A stretch of DNA of 35,202 nucleotides from Peptococcaceae bacterium (GCA_900756555.1 CAAEKP010000096.1:1-35202); one strand, 5' to 3'; counted from the first letter of the stretch, positions 6,418-14,166 are shown. Made by a program: numbers and translations. Notes: generated by a model from the sequence alone, not told the origin.

Positions 6418-6766
6418 GCAGTTTTTCTATCAATTTTTCGATAAGCTCTAATTCATCATCGTCCAGTTGTAAAATTGCATTTAACAAGCGCATCTGAAAA
6501 TCATTATTTTTAGCCATTGCTTTCCCATACAGATAATCTGTAGTGGTATTGATGTTGTATTTATCCCCCTGGCCAGTTCTCAGCCATTCCTCGTTTACAT
6601 TAAATTCACGACAAATAGATTTGTAAATAGCGTCTGATGGAATGCGGACACCAGTTTCATATGTAGTTACTGTATTTCCAGCTATTCCAAGTTGTTTTCC
6701 AAATTCCATTTGAGTTAACCCGGATTTTTTACGAATTTCTTTTATTCGTTCACTTATATCAGACAT
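6407..6766 (-). CDS. CI-like XRE-family repressor
   Basis: 119 aa. An N-terminal HTH_XRE domain (about 5-62) with the helix-turn-helix LTQMEFGKQLGIAGNTVTTYETG region, then a short C-terminal helical tail (about 85-119) that is probably for oligomerisation. There is no LexA/CI-type Ser-Lys autoprotease domain, so induction is likely to run through an antirepressor, and one is encoded two genes downstream. ATG 6766 is chosen because GGAGGTG stands 6 nt upstream; the GTG at 6775 is inside that site. It is divergent from the early operon across an operator region, as expected for the lysogeny repressor. Confidence 0.9.
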   Translation of the reverse strand: MSDISERIKEIRKKSGLTQMEFGKQLGIAGNTVTTYETGVRIPSDAIYKSICREFNVNEEWLRTGQGDKYNINTTTDYLYGKAMAKNNDFQMRLLNAILQLDDDELELIEKLIEKLQKK

Positions 6767-6788
6767 TATGTTCACCTCCGATGAGTCA

Positions 6789-6817
6789 AGAATATCACAT
6801 AAAACTCACCTAGTCAA
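6789..6817 (-). promoter_or_regulatory. Repressor-maintenance promoter (leftward)
   Basis: On the minus strand, TTGACT (6812-6817), a 17-bp spacer and TATTCT (6789-6794) drive the repressor. An ACTCA half-site (6804-6808) lies inside the spacer and a TGAGT half-site (6782-6786) lies just downstream. Confidence 0.65.
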
Positions 6818-6835
6818 TAAAAAAATAAAAAAGTA

Positions 6836-6864
6836 TTGACATAGCTCATATTGTGAGTTATCAT
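6836..6864 (+). promoter_or_regulatory. Early rightward promoter with repressor operator
   Basis: TTGACA (6836-6841), 17 bp, TATCAT (6859-6864). The spacer holds the imperfect palindrome GCTCA-N5-TGAGT (6844-6858), and TGTGA-N10-TCACA (6853-6872) overlaps the -10. The same TGAGT/ACTCA half-sites recur at the leftward promoter, so they are good candidates for the repressor's operators. The two -35 boxes are themselves a 7-bp inverted repeat about 14 bp apart. Confidence 0.7.
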
Positions 6865-6897
6865 AATCACACAGTCAAACAAAGGGGAGTGATAAAA

Positions 6898-7065
6898 GTG
6901 ACAAAAACGGAACAGGAAAAACGAGATGAACGAATGGGCAAGATTGTAAACAATGTTTCGTTATTATCAGATGAGGATCAGATTTATGTTTTGGGACATG
7001 TGGAAGGTCTGGCAGCAAAAAAAGCGATTGACCGAAAAAAGAATAAAAAACCGAAAGGGGCGTAG
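6898..7065 (+). CDS. Small early protein in the cro position, unknown
   Basis: A 55-aa Lys-rich protein. The GTG start at 6898 is supported by GGGGAGTG 7-8 nt upstream; a frame beginning at 6853 would start inside the promoter. It is the first gene of the early operon, where cro normally sits, but no helix-turn-helix is evident. The central segment SLLSDEDQIYVLGHVEGLAAKKA looks helical, and the C-terminus is strongly basic (DRKKNKKPKG), so nucleic-acid binding is possible. No family recognised. Confidence 0.65.
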   Translation: MTKTEQEKRDERMGKIVNNVSLLSDEDQIYVLGHVEGLAAKKAIDRKKNKKPKGA

Positions 7066-7076
7066 GTGGTGAAAAA

Positions 7077-7775
7077 ATGAATGATTTGAAAGTGTTTGAA
7101 AATTCAGAATTTGGTAGTATTCGTACAATTACGATCAATGATGAACCGTGGTTTATTGCGAAAGATGTGACGGAAGTGCTGGGTTACCAAAACGGCAGGG
7201 ATGCTGTGAAGAACCATGTTGATGATGAGGATAAAAATACAGTCGCGATACACGACGGTATTGTGGGAAACCCAAATCAGACCATCATCAATGAATCCGG
7301 CCTTTACTCTCTGGTACTATCCAGCAAGCTACCATCGGCAAAGCGGTTCAAACGATGGGTGACAAAAGAGGTTATCCCATCCATCCGCAAGACTGGCAGT
7401 TATGCTGCCAATCAGCAGGAACGGGCAGAGGAGAACCGGCGGCAGATGTTATTTGCTATCGCGCAGCAAGTGTCCGATGCAGCGCTGCGAGATAAGCTGC
7501 TGTTAAGGCTTTTTGAGGAAGTAAGCGGTCAGAAGTTGCCGCAAGCAGTTCCACGGATTAGCCCAAACAATCTCTACACAACAGCAGAGATTGCAAAGAT
7601 TTTGGGCTGCACACCGCAGCGAGTTGGTAGCCTTACCAGCGCCAGATTCTTGCGCACAAAGGAATATATGTGTAATGCCTGGTCTGAAGAAGGCAGAAAG
7701 CTGGGGTTAAAGCAAGACTATTACCGCGCAAGCATTATCCCAGTATTGCGCGACATTATCCAGAGGAAAGGGTGA
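7077..7775 (+). CDS. BRO-family phage antirepressor
   Basis: 232 aa. The N-terminal BRO-N domain (about 5-108) shows the hallmark sequence FIAKDVTEVLGY, the NESGLYSLVLSSKLPSAKRF motif and the VTKEVIPSIRKTGSY end. A short coiled linker follows, then a C-terminal domain (about 155-230) with TTAEIAKILGCTPQRVG, a winged or HTH-like segment typical of antirepressors. In related phages such proteins bind or counteract the CI-type repressor to allow induction. That suits the repressor here, which lacks a self-cleavage domain. It is the second gene in the early operon. Confidence 0.88.
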   Translation: MNDLKVFENSEFGSIRTITINDEPWFIAKDVTEVLGYQNGRDAVKNHVDDEDKNTVAIHDGIVGNPNQTIINESGLYSLVLSSKLPSAKRFKRWVTKEVIPSIRKTGSYAANQQERAEENRRQMLFAIAQQVSDAALRDKLLLRLFEEVSGQKLPQAVPRISPNNLYTTAEIAKILGCTPQRVGSLTSARFLRTKEYMCNAWSEEGRKLGLKQDYYRASIIPVLRDIIQRKG

Positions 7776-7780
7776 ATAAT

Positions 7781-8011
7781 ATGGCAGCTCCAACATTGTA
7801 TACCTTAGATGAATTAACGGAGGTACTGAAAATCAACCGAAATGATGTGGGAAAGTTGATTAAATACGGGCATATAAAAGCTATCAAATTAGGTCGTATA
7901 AAGGTTCCAGATTTTGAAGTGGAACGCTTTATGACAGAAAATTTAGGCAATGATTTTTCAGACTTTGCCAATGTAGTGGAATTTGATTATGCAACCACTG
8001 GCGGCAAATAA
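7781..8011 (+). CDS. Small HTH (MerR/excisionase-like) DNA-binding protein
   Basis: 76 aa. The N-terminal half, LYTLDELTEVLKINRNDVGKLIKYGHIKAIKLGR, is a typical HTH_17/excisionase-like winged helix, with I-K-L-G-R leading into the wing. The C-terminus is acidic and probably flexible. ATG 7781 is preferred to GTG 7772, because AGGAAAGG ends immediately before the latter. It could be an excisionase or an early regulator; with the integrase broken, an excisionase role would be moot in this lysogen. It follows the antirepressor in the same operon. Confidence 0.75.
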   Translation: MAAPTLYTLDELTEVLKINRNDVGKLIKYGHIKAIKLGRIKVPDFEVERFMTENLGNDFSDFANVVEFDYATTGGK

Positions 8012-8029
8012 AACAAGGAGGATTTCAGT

Positions 8030-8158
8030 ATGACATGCAAGTTTGGAACCATCAAGGATGGCAAAATCGTCTGCACAAAAGACAATCCTGTGCAGGTTAT
8101 GAAGTGTTTAGGCAAGGGCAAGACCTTACCATGCTATAAGGAGCGTGAGAAAAATTGA
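8030..8158 (+). CDS. 42-aa Cys-containing small protein
   Basis: Starts at ATG 8030 after AAGGAGGA (about 8015-8022), an excellent ribosome-binding site. The basic peptide has Cys at residues 3, 15, 26 and 35 and could bind one zinc ion, but the spacing does not match a named finger. It lies in the early operon with short gaps on both sides. Function unknown. Confidence 0.6.
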   Translation: MTCKFGTIKDGKIVCTKDNPVQVMKCLGKGKTLPCYKEREKN

Positions 8159-8160
8159 AT

Positions 8161-8316
8161 ATGAAACCATTATGTATTGTCAGTGCTCTGGCCGCATTTG
8201 TGATAGCCTGTGCCTTAGAGGGCGGCGGCCTATCTGCCGGACAAGCTGCGATGGCTCTATTACCAGCCTGTGCGCTGATGCTCTGGAGCTTCTGGCAGAC
8301 GGATTGGAGGGAGTGA
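8161..8316 (+). CDS. 51-aa hydrophobic (membrane) peptide
   Basis: ATG 8161 lies two bases after the previous stop. The product has two hydrophobic stretches (about 4-18 and 26-43) separated by a GGGLSAGQ turn and ends with a charged tail (QTDWRE), so a two-helix inner-membrane peptide is likely. The ribosome-binding site (AAGGAG about 8138-8143) is rather far, and coupling to the preceding gene may help. The alternative frame that covers the same bases from 8145 has no independent support. Role unknown; small early membrane peptides in phages can act in superinfection exclusion. Confidence 0.5.
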   Translation: MKPLCIVSALAAFVIACALEGGGLSAGQAAMALLPACALMLWSFWQTDWRE

Positions 8317-8321
8317 AGGTA

Positions 8322-8690
8322 ATGGAAATCAATACAAACTGGAAGCAGTATCCTGAAGTTTGCATCGATGGTGCAGATAAACTAAAAAAAGATTTGCTGA
8401 AACTGCGGGATAAGTACAGCGAAACATCTTTGAAAAAACATGAAAAAATCGTGGAAAAATACCAGCAAGTCCTTGGTGAATATGGCACAGAGGAAGAAAT
8501 TCAGGAAGCCTGGGGCTATGACTGGATTAGCAAAGCTAAGCGTGACAGATTGCTAAAAATTGTGCGAGAAGATTTGAACGCGCCGGTGCCAGAGGATGCT
8601 ATTGTGCAATTTCTGGAACGGACATTGCGTGATTTGGAGGATTTCAAACAATATGAAACAAAAAATGCCCTTGCAGAGCGGGAACTCTAG
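8322..8690 (+). CDS. Hypothetical early phage protein, helical
   Basis: 122 aa from ATG 8322, directed by GGAGGGAGTG about 6 nt upstream. A frame extending back to 8145 overlaps the preceding membrane peptide and is rejected. The protein is charged and predicted almost entirely helical (KLKKDLLKLRDKY..., KKHEKIVEKYQQVL, QFLERTLRDLEDFKQYE), which suggests a coiled-coil or protein-protein contact. No family recognised. It is part of the early operon upstream of the Gam-like gene. Confidence 0.65.
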   Translation: MEINTNWKQYPEVCIDGADKLKKDLLKLRDKYSETSLKKHEKIVEKYQQVLGEYGTEEEIQEAWGYDWISKAKRDRLLKIVREDLNAPVPEDAIVQFLERTLRDLEDFKQYETKNALAEREL

Positions 8691-8756
8691 CAAAGGGCAA
8701 AGACAAAAAAGTTTAACACACAACAGAATTGTAAGCGAATGAGAGGAGAATGTCAA

Positions 8757-8975
8757 GTGGATGTAATTTTAAGAATGTTGCTGCATGAAATGTTTTATTC
8801 AAGCAGCGATGTTTCAGAGATTCGCACCGTGGATGATTTGTGTGATGCGTTTGTTCGTGAGAGAAACGTAGCGAAGCTTTTTGCAGCCATGAACGATGAT
8901 AACGATGGCTATAGCACGGATGAAATTTTGAAAATTGCCAATGAAGTATATCAGGAGGGAAAGAACAATGACTAA
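8757..8975 (+). CDS. Hypothetical small acidic protein
   Basis: 72 aa. The GTG start at 8757 is chosen because AGAGGAG (8742-8748) is 8 nt upstream; the ATG at 8739 comes before that site. The protein is acidic, with a DDNDGYSTDEILKIA stretch that resembles a single EF-hand-like loop in composition, but one loop of this kind is weak evidence for calcium binding. Its stop overlaps the start of the Gam-like gene by 8 bp, so the two are translationally coupled. Function unknown. Confidence 0.6.
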   Translation: MDVILRMLLHEMFYSSSDVSEIRTVDDLCDAFVRERNVAKLFAAMNDDNDGYSTDEILKIANEVYQEGKNND

Positions 8976-9510
8976 TCTTGCAACAGAACAGGAGTTTATG
9001 GCAGTACATTACAGCACATACGACATGGAAGATGCTCGTAGAGATGCAGCAGCACTGCACAAACTGAACCGGAAGGCAATGCTGGCCACTGGTATGATTG
9101 ACCAGGAAATTGCAGACCTGCAGAAGGATTTGCAGGCGCTGGAAGAACGGCGCAAGGAAATTCTGGAACCACTGCAGCTTGAAATGGAGCAGCTGAAAAT
9201 CAACCTGACCACCTACCATCAGCGGGAGCTGGAAGGGGGTGGCGATAAGACCATCAAGCTGCCGTGGGCAACTCTTAAAAGCAAAAAGCAGCCGCAGGAT
9301 TATGAGCGCAGCGAGGAAACACTGCTAACCTGGGCACAGGAAAACGCACCGGAATTTGTGAAAACCCCAGCGCCAACCGTAAACTGGGGTGACCTAAAAA
9401 AATCTCTTGTGGTAGCCGGTGACAAGGTATTACTGAAAGAAACTGGCGAGATAGTAAGTGGGCTGGCGCCGAAAGAGAGAGTTGTGAAGTTTGATGTGGA
9501 GGTGTTGTAG
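8968..9510 (+). CDS. Gam-like host-nuclease inhibitor
   Basis: 180 aa. A central long coiled-coil (about 30-85: DQEIADLQKDLQALEERRKE...) is followed by the small beta domain with KTIKLPWATLKSKKQP and the W-G-D-L-K-K segment typical of Mu Gam-like proteins (also used by many Bacillota phages). These dimers bind linear double-stranded DNA ends and block exonucleases such as AddAB/RecBCD. ATG 8968 has AGGAGGGA upstream and overlaps the previous stop. It is the first gene of a recombination/replication cassette with the ATPase and SSB-like genes that follow. Confidence 0.82.
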   Translation: MTNLATEQEFMAVHYSTYDMEDARRDAAALHKLNRKAMLATGMIDQEIADLQKDLQALEERRKEILEPLQLEMEQLKINLTTYHQRELEGGGDKTIKLPWATLKSKKQPQDYERSEETLLTWAQENAPEFVKTPAPTVNWGDLKKSLVVAGDKVLLKETGEIVSGLAPKERVVKFDVEVL

Positions 9511-9511
9511 T

Positions 9512-10156
9512 ATGGCGCTTCCAGTCTTAATTATTGGCAAATCAGGCAGCGGTAAGTCCAGCAGTTTGCGTAATTGTGTGGGGCAGAGTTTTAGCCTGAT
9601 TAACGTACTCCGGAAGCCTCTGCCATTTCGCGGTAAGATTCCGACTATTCAGACCGATGATTACGGCACTATCATGAAATCCATCCAGTCCAGTCGGGCA
9701 AAATCCATCGTGATTGATGATGCAGGCTACCTGATTACCAATCATTTCATGAGAGGGCATAGCACAACCGGTAAAGGCAATGGCGTGTTTGCACTCTACA
9801 ATGACCTGGGCGACCGCTTTTGGAATCTGATTTTGTTTGTAATCAATAATCTTCCGGAGGACAAAATTGTGTACTTCATGATGCATGAAGAAAAAGATGA
9901 TTTCGGCGATGTGAAGCCTAAGACCATCGGCAAGATGCTAGATGAAAAAGTGTGTGTGGAAGGAATGTTTACCATCGTGCTGCGCTGCGTGACAGACGGT
10001 GACCGCCATTTGTTTATCACCCAGTCAGCAGACGGAGCAGTAAGCAAATCACCCATGGGAATGTTTGAAACATTAGAAATTGAGAATGACCTGTTATTGG
10101 TGGATAAAACCATCCGGGACTATTACGAACTGAATGAAACGGAGGAACAGAAATGA
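9512..10156 (+). CDS. P-loop ATPase (AAA_24/Sak4-like recombination protein)
   Basis: 214 aa. A Walker A motif GKSGSGKSS at residues 9-17 and a Walker B-like SIVIDDAGY near 66-74, with later motifs YFMMHEEKDD and TIGKMLDEKV. This is the AAA_24-type phage ATPase, a RecA/Sak4-like group linked with single-strand annealing recombination. The start is set by GGAGGTG about 6-12 nt upstream. It sits between a Gam-like protein and an SSB-like protein, the common order Gam-ATPase-SSB. It would load on SSB-coated DNA and promote annealing or fork repair. Exact subgroup is inferred. Confidence 0.78.
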   Translation: MALPVLIIGKSGSGKSSSLRNCVGQSFSLINVLRKPLPFRGKIPTIQTDDYGTIMKSIQSSRAKSIVIDDAGYLITNHFMRGHSTTGKGNGVFALYNDLGDRFWNLILFVINNLPEDKIVYFMMHEEKDDFGDVKPKTIGKMLDEKVCVEGMFTIVLRCVTDGDRHLFITQSADGAVSKSPMGMFETLEIENDLLLVDKTIRDYYELNETEEQK

Positions 10157-10728
10157 GAAAACCAGCGAATTATGAAGAAACGCAAGCCTATACAGGAGAG
10201 AGCCGGCAACTGCCAGCAGGGCTATATGTGTGCCAGATTGTAATGGCGATTGAGGAGGAGCGCAATGGAAGCAGAATTCTGGCGGTTGCATTCGATATTG
10301 CAGAGGGCGAATACAAAGGCTTTTACAAACAGCGGTATGATGCAAACACCGATGAAAACAAAAAATGGCCTGCCATTCACCGCCAGTTTGTGGAGGATCG
10401 GGACGGAAGTTGTAATCCATTCTTCAAGGGCCTGATTACCAGCATCGAGGAAAGCAACCCGAACTTCAAATGGAATTGGGAAGAAAGCACGCTGAAAGGC
10501 AAAAAGTTTGGCGCCATTATGGGGCGGGAAGAATTTCTGACCAATGACGGGCAGAAAAAGATGGCCACAAAAGTGTTCTATATCCGCAGCATTGAAGGGC
10601 TGAAAAATGCGAAAGTTCCAGAGGACAGATTATTGCCGGACAATACGGCCGGCTATCCAGATATGAGCAGCAGTATGCCGCCAGCGGCTCCAACGCCGAC
10701 CGATGCCGATGCACCATTTAACTGGTAA
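10153..10728 (+). CDS. DUF669-like single-stranded-DNA-binding protein
   Basis: 191 aa. The N-terminal region (LPAGLYVCQIVMAIEEE...ILAVAFDIAEGEYKGFYKQRY) and the W/F-rich middle part match phage DUF669/SSB-like proteins that adopt an OB fold. The tail is disordered, Pro-rich and ends DADAPFNW, an acidic-plus-Phe tip like that of bacterial SSB (DDDIPF) used to recruit partner proteins. The start overlaps the ATPase stop (ATGA). Expected to coat single-stranded phage DNA and bind the adjacent ATPase. Confidence 0.75.
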   Translation: MRKPANYEETQAYTGESRQLPAGLYVCQIVMAIEEERNGSRILAVAFDIAEGEYKGFYKQRYDANTDENKKWPAIHRQFVEDRDGSCNPFFKGLITSIEESNPNFKWNWEESTLKGKKFGAIMGREEFLTNDGQKKMATKVFYIRSIEGLKNAKVPEDRLLPDNTAGYPDMSSSMPPAAPTPTDADAPFNW

Positions 10729-10734
10729 GCGGCT

Positions 10735-11322
10735 ATGGATGTATTTGCCGAGGTAAAAGAGCAAATCACAATGGCGCAGGTGCTGCAGCAGTTCAATCTT
10801 CAGCCGGATCGGCGGGGTAACATCCTCTGCCCGTTTCATGCTGACCACAAGCCCAGCTGCAAAATCTATGAAAAATCATTCTACTGCTGGGCCTGCGGTG
10901 CCGGCGGCGATGTGATTACCTTTACGGCCAGATATTTGAATGTATCCAATCTGGAAGCAGCAAAGTATCTGGCCGCTGCCTTTGGCATTCTCACCGATGG
11001 GCCGGAAACCTTACGGCAGCAGGCGGCCAGGGAAAAGCGGGAGCAGAAGCGGCGGGAGGAACAGCAGTGGCAGGAATGGCAGGACTGGGCCTATCGTGTG
11101 CTGACCTGTTATCAGATATGGCTGTTCTGGGGCTTGCGCAGCGGTGACACGGAAAATCACTGGTGGGTGAAATATCACCAGAAAGAAAGTATTGTTGCGT
11201 ATTATCTGGATTGCCTGACGGAAAATCCGGAAGAATTTTATCAAATCTACCGCAAGGAGGTGAAGCAGATTGCAGCAGCAATTAATCGACAGCATCAAGG
11301 CGGGGAGCGAACCGCTGGATGA
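10735..11322 (+). CDS. CHC2 zinc-finger primase-like protein
   Basis: 195 aa. The N-terminal CHC2 zinc finger of DnaG-type primases is clear: C32-x2-H35 and C51-x2-C54 (LCPFH...FYCWACGAGGDVITF). The TOPRIM catalytic domain is absent. The rest is a charged helical region (QQAAREKREQKRREEQQ) and an uncharacterised C-terminus. It may recognise initiation sites and act with the DUF927 helicase-like protein encoded next, which it overlaps by 53 bp. A stand-alone zinc-binding domain cannot prime by itself, so a host or second subunit is implied. The start lacks a strong ribosome-binding site and is probably coupled to the preceding gene. Confidence 0.82.
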   Translation: MDVFAEVKEQITMAQVLQQFNLQPDRRGNILCPFHADHKPSCKIYEKSFYCWACGAGGDVITFTARYLNVSNLEAAKYLAAAFGILTDGPETLRQQAAREKREQKRREEQQWQEWQDWAYRVLTCYQIWLFWGLRSGDTENHWWVKYHQKESIVAYYLDCLTENPEEFYQIYRKEVKQIAAAINRQHQGGERTAG

Positions 11323-13177
11323 TGAATTATTCCTGGCTATCTTTGAAGTAGAAGATTTGGTGGAGCGGCAGCGGTTTATAGAGGCTGCCCGAAACAAATG
11401 TAGGGAAGAAAAGAAACTGACTGAGTTCAATGGTATGTTGCGAGCATGGACGGCGAAAGACGCGCAGAATCGCAAACAGCAGGGCAGCAATAAGACAAGG
11501 TTTACCGATGCCCCGCTGGTGTTAAATTGTGGCCAATGGGAAGCAAATGATATTGGTGTGTATAAAAATGAACTGTCCAGCAAAGGGCAAATTTATAAAA
11601 TAACAGCCTGCTCTCACCCAATCCTTCCGGTAGAACGGCTGGTCAATATTGATACGAATACAGAGAAATTGCGGCTGGCGTTCTTTAAGGATGAGCGCTG
11701 GCAGTATGTGACAGTGGACTGCACAACCTGCTACAACAAGCAGAGCATCACCGTGCTGGGTGACCGGGGCGTGATGGTGACCAGTGAAACGGCGCGAGAT
11801 TTAGTGCGCTACTTGTCGGATGTGGTCAGCTTGAATATGAAGGATACCGAAGAAGGCAAGGCTATTCCGCTATATCGTTCCATTGCACGTTTAGGCTGGA
11901 TTGGCAATGACTTTTGCCCGTATGAAAAAAATGTGAAGTATGACGGCGATTTGGATTTTGAATCGGTTTACAATCAGGTGCGAACGGCTGGCGATAGAGA
12001 AGCATGGTACCAGATGGCCAGAGAGATTCGGAAGAACCTTGTCGTGCGTTTGCTGCTTGCCACCTCATTGGCAAGTCCACTGATAGAACGGGTAGGGGCG
12101 CTGCCCTTTGTGTTTCATCTGTGGGGGACAACCAGCTTTGGGAAAACAGTCAGTCTGATGGTGGCTATGAGTGTTTGGGGCAACCCAGAGAGCGGCTGCC
12201 TGACCCGTAGCATGAACATGACACAGAATGCTATGGCTAGAACAGCCTCTTTTCTCTACAACCTGCCCTTTGGTGCGGATGAACTGCAGCAGATCCGGAG
12301 CCGCTGGGATAACTTTGACAATTTAGTTATGTATCTGACCGAAGGGATTGACAAAGGTCGTGCGAAAGCCAAGGGTGGTATTGAGGAATTAAAAACCTGG
12401 CGCAACTGCTTTATCTTCACCGGTGAGGAGCCAATCACAAAGGATAACTCCGGCGGCGGTACCAAGAACCGCGTGATTGAGGTAGAAGTAACCAAGCCTA
12501 TCTATGAATCTGGCTACACGGTGGCTAACACTGTGCGCGAGAATTTTGGCTGGGCCGGCAAAGAATTTATTGAGTACGTGAAAACCATCAGCGTAGAAGA
12601 ATTGCGCATCCGTTTCAAGCTTATTTTTGATGAAATCATGCAGAAGTGCGATACCACCGACAAACAGGCCTACAGCATGGCGCTGATATTATTGGCTGAT
12701 GCGTTATCCTGCCAGTGTATCTTTCCAGAAGATACGCCGATTCAAGTGGAGCAGATAGGCAAGTATTTGCATAGCAATAAAACGGTTGATGTATCAGAGC
12801 GAGCCTTTGAGTGGGTACTTAGTTGGATTTCTCAGAACTATGACAGATTTCTTTCTACTAGCGTTGGGGAAAGATGGGGTAAAGCCGAGAAACGAAATGC
12901 AAAAGATGCAGAAGAAAGTATTGTCTGGGTAGATAAGCGGGTTCTGGAAAAGCAGATGCGGGCAAACGGGTTTGAATACAATGCTGTCATTAGAAGCTGG
13001 GGTGAAAAGGGTTATATCGAAAGAGATCCTAGTAATAGAGGTTGGACGAGACAAATAAGGGTGACTGGCCCACGAATATATTGTGTCGGTATTAACATTA
13101 ATATTGCTACTGGGTTAGGTGTGGAAACTGTGGAGAAGCCTCCAGAAGAATTTATTCAGACGGAAATAAATTTTTAG
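11270..13177 (+). CDS. DUF927 helicase-like replication ATPase
   Basis: 635 aa. The TTG start is dictated by AAGGAGGTG (11254-11262). The N-terminal ~90 residues are helical and charged. The DUF927 core follows (about 110-460), with a Walker A motif GTTSFGKT (about 285-292), a Walker B-like FGADELQQI region and the sensor-like FIFTGEEP. A C-terminal winged-helix-like part (about 520-620) ends the protein. DUF927 proteins are putative replicative helicases in phages and mobile elements. Its neighbours, a CHC2 protein upstream and a repeat array downstream that could be an origin, fit a helicase-loader/initiator role. Confidence 0.82.
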   Translation: MQQQLIDSIKAGSEPLDDELFLAIFEVEDLVERQRFIEAARNKCREEKKLTEFNGMLRAWTAKDAQNRKQQGSNKTRFTDAPLVLNCGQWEANDIGVYKNELSSKGQIYKITACSHPILPVERLVNIDTNTEKLRLAFFKDERWQYVTVDCTTCYNKQSITVLGDRGVMVTSETARDLVRYLSDVVSLNMKDTEEGKAIPLYRSIARLGWIGNDFCPYEKNVKYDGDLDFESVYNQVRTAGDREAWYQMAREIRKNLVVRLLLATSLASPLIERVGALPFVFHLWGTTSFGKTVSLMVAMSVWGNPESGCLTRSMNMTQNAMARTASFLYNLPFGADELQQIRSRWDNFDNLVMYLTEGIDKGRAKAKGGIEELKTWRNCFIFTGEEPITKDNSGGGTKNRVIEVEVTKPIYESGYTVANTVRENFGWAGKEFIEYVKTISVEELRIRFKLIFDEIMQKCDTTDKQAYSMALILLADALSCQCIFPEDTPIQVEQIGKYLHSNKTVDVSERAFEWVLSWISQNYDRFLSTSVGERWGKAEKRNAKDAEESIVWVDKRVLEKQMRANGFEYNAVIRSWGEKGYIERDPSNRGWTRQIRVTGPRIYCVGININIATGLGVETVEKPPEEFIQTEINF

Positions 13178-13455
13178 TGTCTTGATAAGAAAAATAATTC
13201 AAGACACAATTCAAGACAGAGAAAATCGCTTAACCAATATAGTTCTGATATATATGTCTTGATTGTCTTGTATGTCTTGATTATTTTATATATTCGTGTG
13301 GAGAAAAAAATAGAACTTAGAATATTTCTTTTTTATAAAATACTACTTCAAGTACAGATTTTATTCAAGACATCAAGACAATGTATGGAAAGTAGCTTAA
13401 CAGATAGGATTGCAGCGTCTTGAATATGTCTTATGGCATACAAGACAGTAAGACA
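13178..13455. repeat. Array of TGTCTTGA repeats, possible replication origin
   Basis: The 293-bp AT-rich gap after the helicase-like gene carries seven exact copies of TGTCTTGA or its complement TCAAGACA (13178, 13199, 13211, 13255, 13273, 13365, 13373) and about five copies with 1-2 mismatches (13264, 13416, 13427, 13440, 13448). Copies occur in both directions, often in same-sense pairs. Such clustered short repeats next to a replication initiator or helicase are the pattern of iterons. An operator cluster is the alternative. No ORF or clear promoter explains the region. Confidence 0.65.
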
Positions 13456-13470
13456 AGCTGAGGTGAAAAT

Positions 13471-13860
13471 ATGAAATCAAATAAAAAACTGGGCAATGAC
13501 TTTGAGCAAGAGGTCTGTGCAGAGTTGGCGAAGCAGGGCTTCTGGGTGCATAACTTTGCCAACCGGGCCAATGGTCAGCCAGCAGACATTATTGCGGCCA
13601 AAGCAGATTGCATTTACCTGATTGATGCCAAGGTGTGTAGCAATGGTAGCTTTCAGACAAGCCGGATTGAAGAAAATCAGGTGCTATCTATGAAGCGTTG
13701 GTTCCAGACGGGCAACAAAGCAGTGGTATTCTACTTTAAGCTGTCTACCGGGGAAGCAGTCCCACTGATTCTGGAAAATGAGGAACAGCTGGATGCGCTG
13801 CTGCAGAGAAAGGCTCTGCGGGAAGAACAGATTAAAGCATTAGGAGGGCGAGTAGGGTGA
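13471..13860 (+). CDS. Holliday-junction-resolvase-like PD-(D/E)XK nuclease
   Basis: 129 aa. The active-site pattern is complete: E12 in GNDFEQEV, D39 in QPADII and D52-x-K54 in LIDAK. The overall layout resembles archaeal Hjc and phage RecU/VRR-like resolvases. It probably resolves branched DNA produced by replication and recombination before packaging. The ATG at 13471 is preceded by GAGGTGA. It is the first gene after the repeat array. The specific junction-resolving activity is inferred from the family; a general PD-(D/E)XK nuclease is the safe call. Confidence 0.8.
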   Translation: MKSNKKLGNDFEQEVCAELAKQGFWVHNFANRANGQPADIIAAKADCIYLIDAKVCSNGSFQTSRIEENQVLSMKRWFQTGNKAVVFYFKLSTGEAVPLILENEEQLDALLQRKALREEQIKALGGRVG

Positions 13861-14012
13861 AATGGAACAGTAAAATGCAGTGGTACGCGAAAACCATCAG
13901 AGCGTTCCGGAGACAGGTAAATAATGGGCAACTATTTGCTAAAGTTGAAGTAGTATTTGGCCCGCGATATTTTTTCCATACTGCTACGATTAAAAAAGGG
14001 CGGCACCACTAA
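13857..14012 (+). CDS. 51-aa basic protein
   Basis: The GTG at 13857 overlaps the previous stop (GTGA), and TTAGGAGGGCG (from about 13840) provides the ribosome-binding site. The peptide is basic, begins WNSKMQWYAKTIRAFRRQ and ends with IKKGRHH. The middle is beta-like (LFAKVEVVFGPRYFFHTATI). No family recognised. Tight coupling with the nuclease and with the following zinc protein supports a real gene. Confidence 0.55.
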   Translation: MKWNSKMQWYAKTIRAFRRQVNNGQLFAKVEVVFGPRYFFHTATIKKGRHH

Positions 14013-14034
14013 AGCTGACAAGAAGGTGCTTAAG

Positions 14035-14166
14035 ATGAGAAAGCGATGCGATAGTTGTATGCACTATGCCCCGAAATATTATTTTTGCGGGAAGCTGTGC
14101 ATCAAGGTTGGTAGGAATTTGGTGGAATATTGCAAACATTATAAGCCGAAGTCGATGAAAGGATGA
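14035..14166 (+). CDS. 43-aa zinc-ribbon-like protein
   Basis: The ATG at 14035 follows AGAAGGTG at about 9 nt. Cys at 5, 8, 18, 22 and 33 (CDSC...CGKLC...C) form a likely zinc knuckle in a small basic protein. Similar tiny Cys-rich proteins are common in the early regions of Bacillota phages; their role is unknown. A longer frame from 13957 would overlap the preceding gene heavily and lacks a ribosome-binding site. Confidence 0.6.
   Translation: MRKRCDSCMHYAPKYYFCGKLCIKVGRNLVEYCKHYKPKSMKG

Noticed and set aside
13178..13455. CRISPR array
   Set aside because: Repeats are only 8 bp, occur on both strands and have irregular spacing; there are no cas genes.
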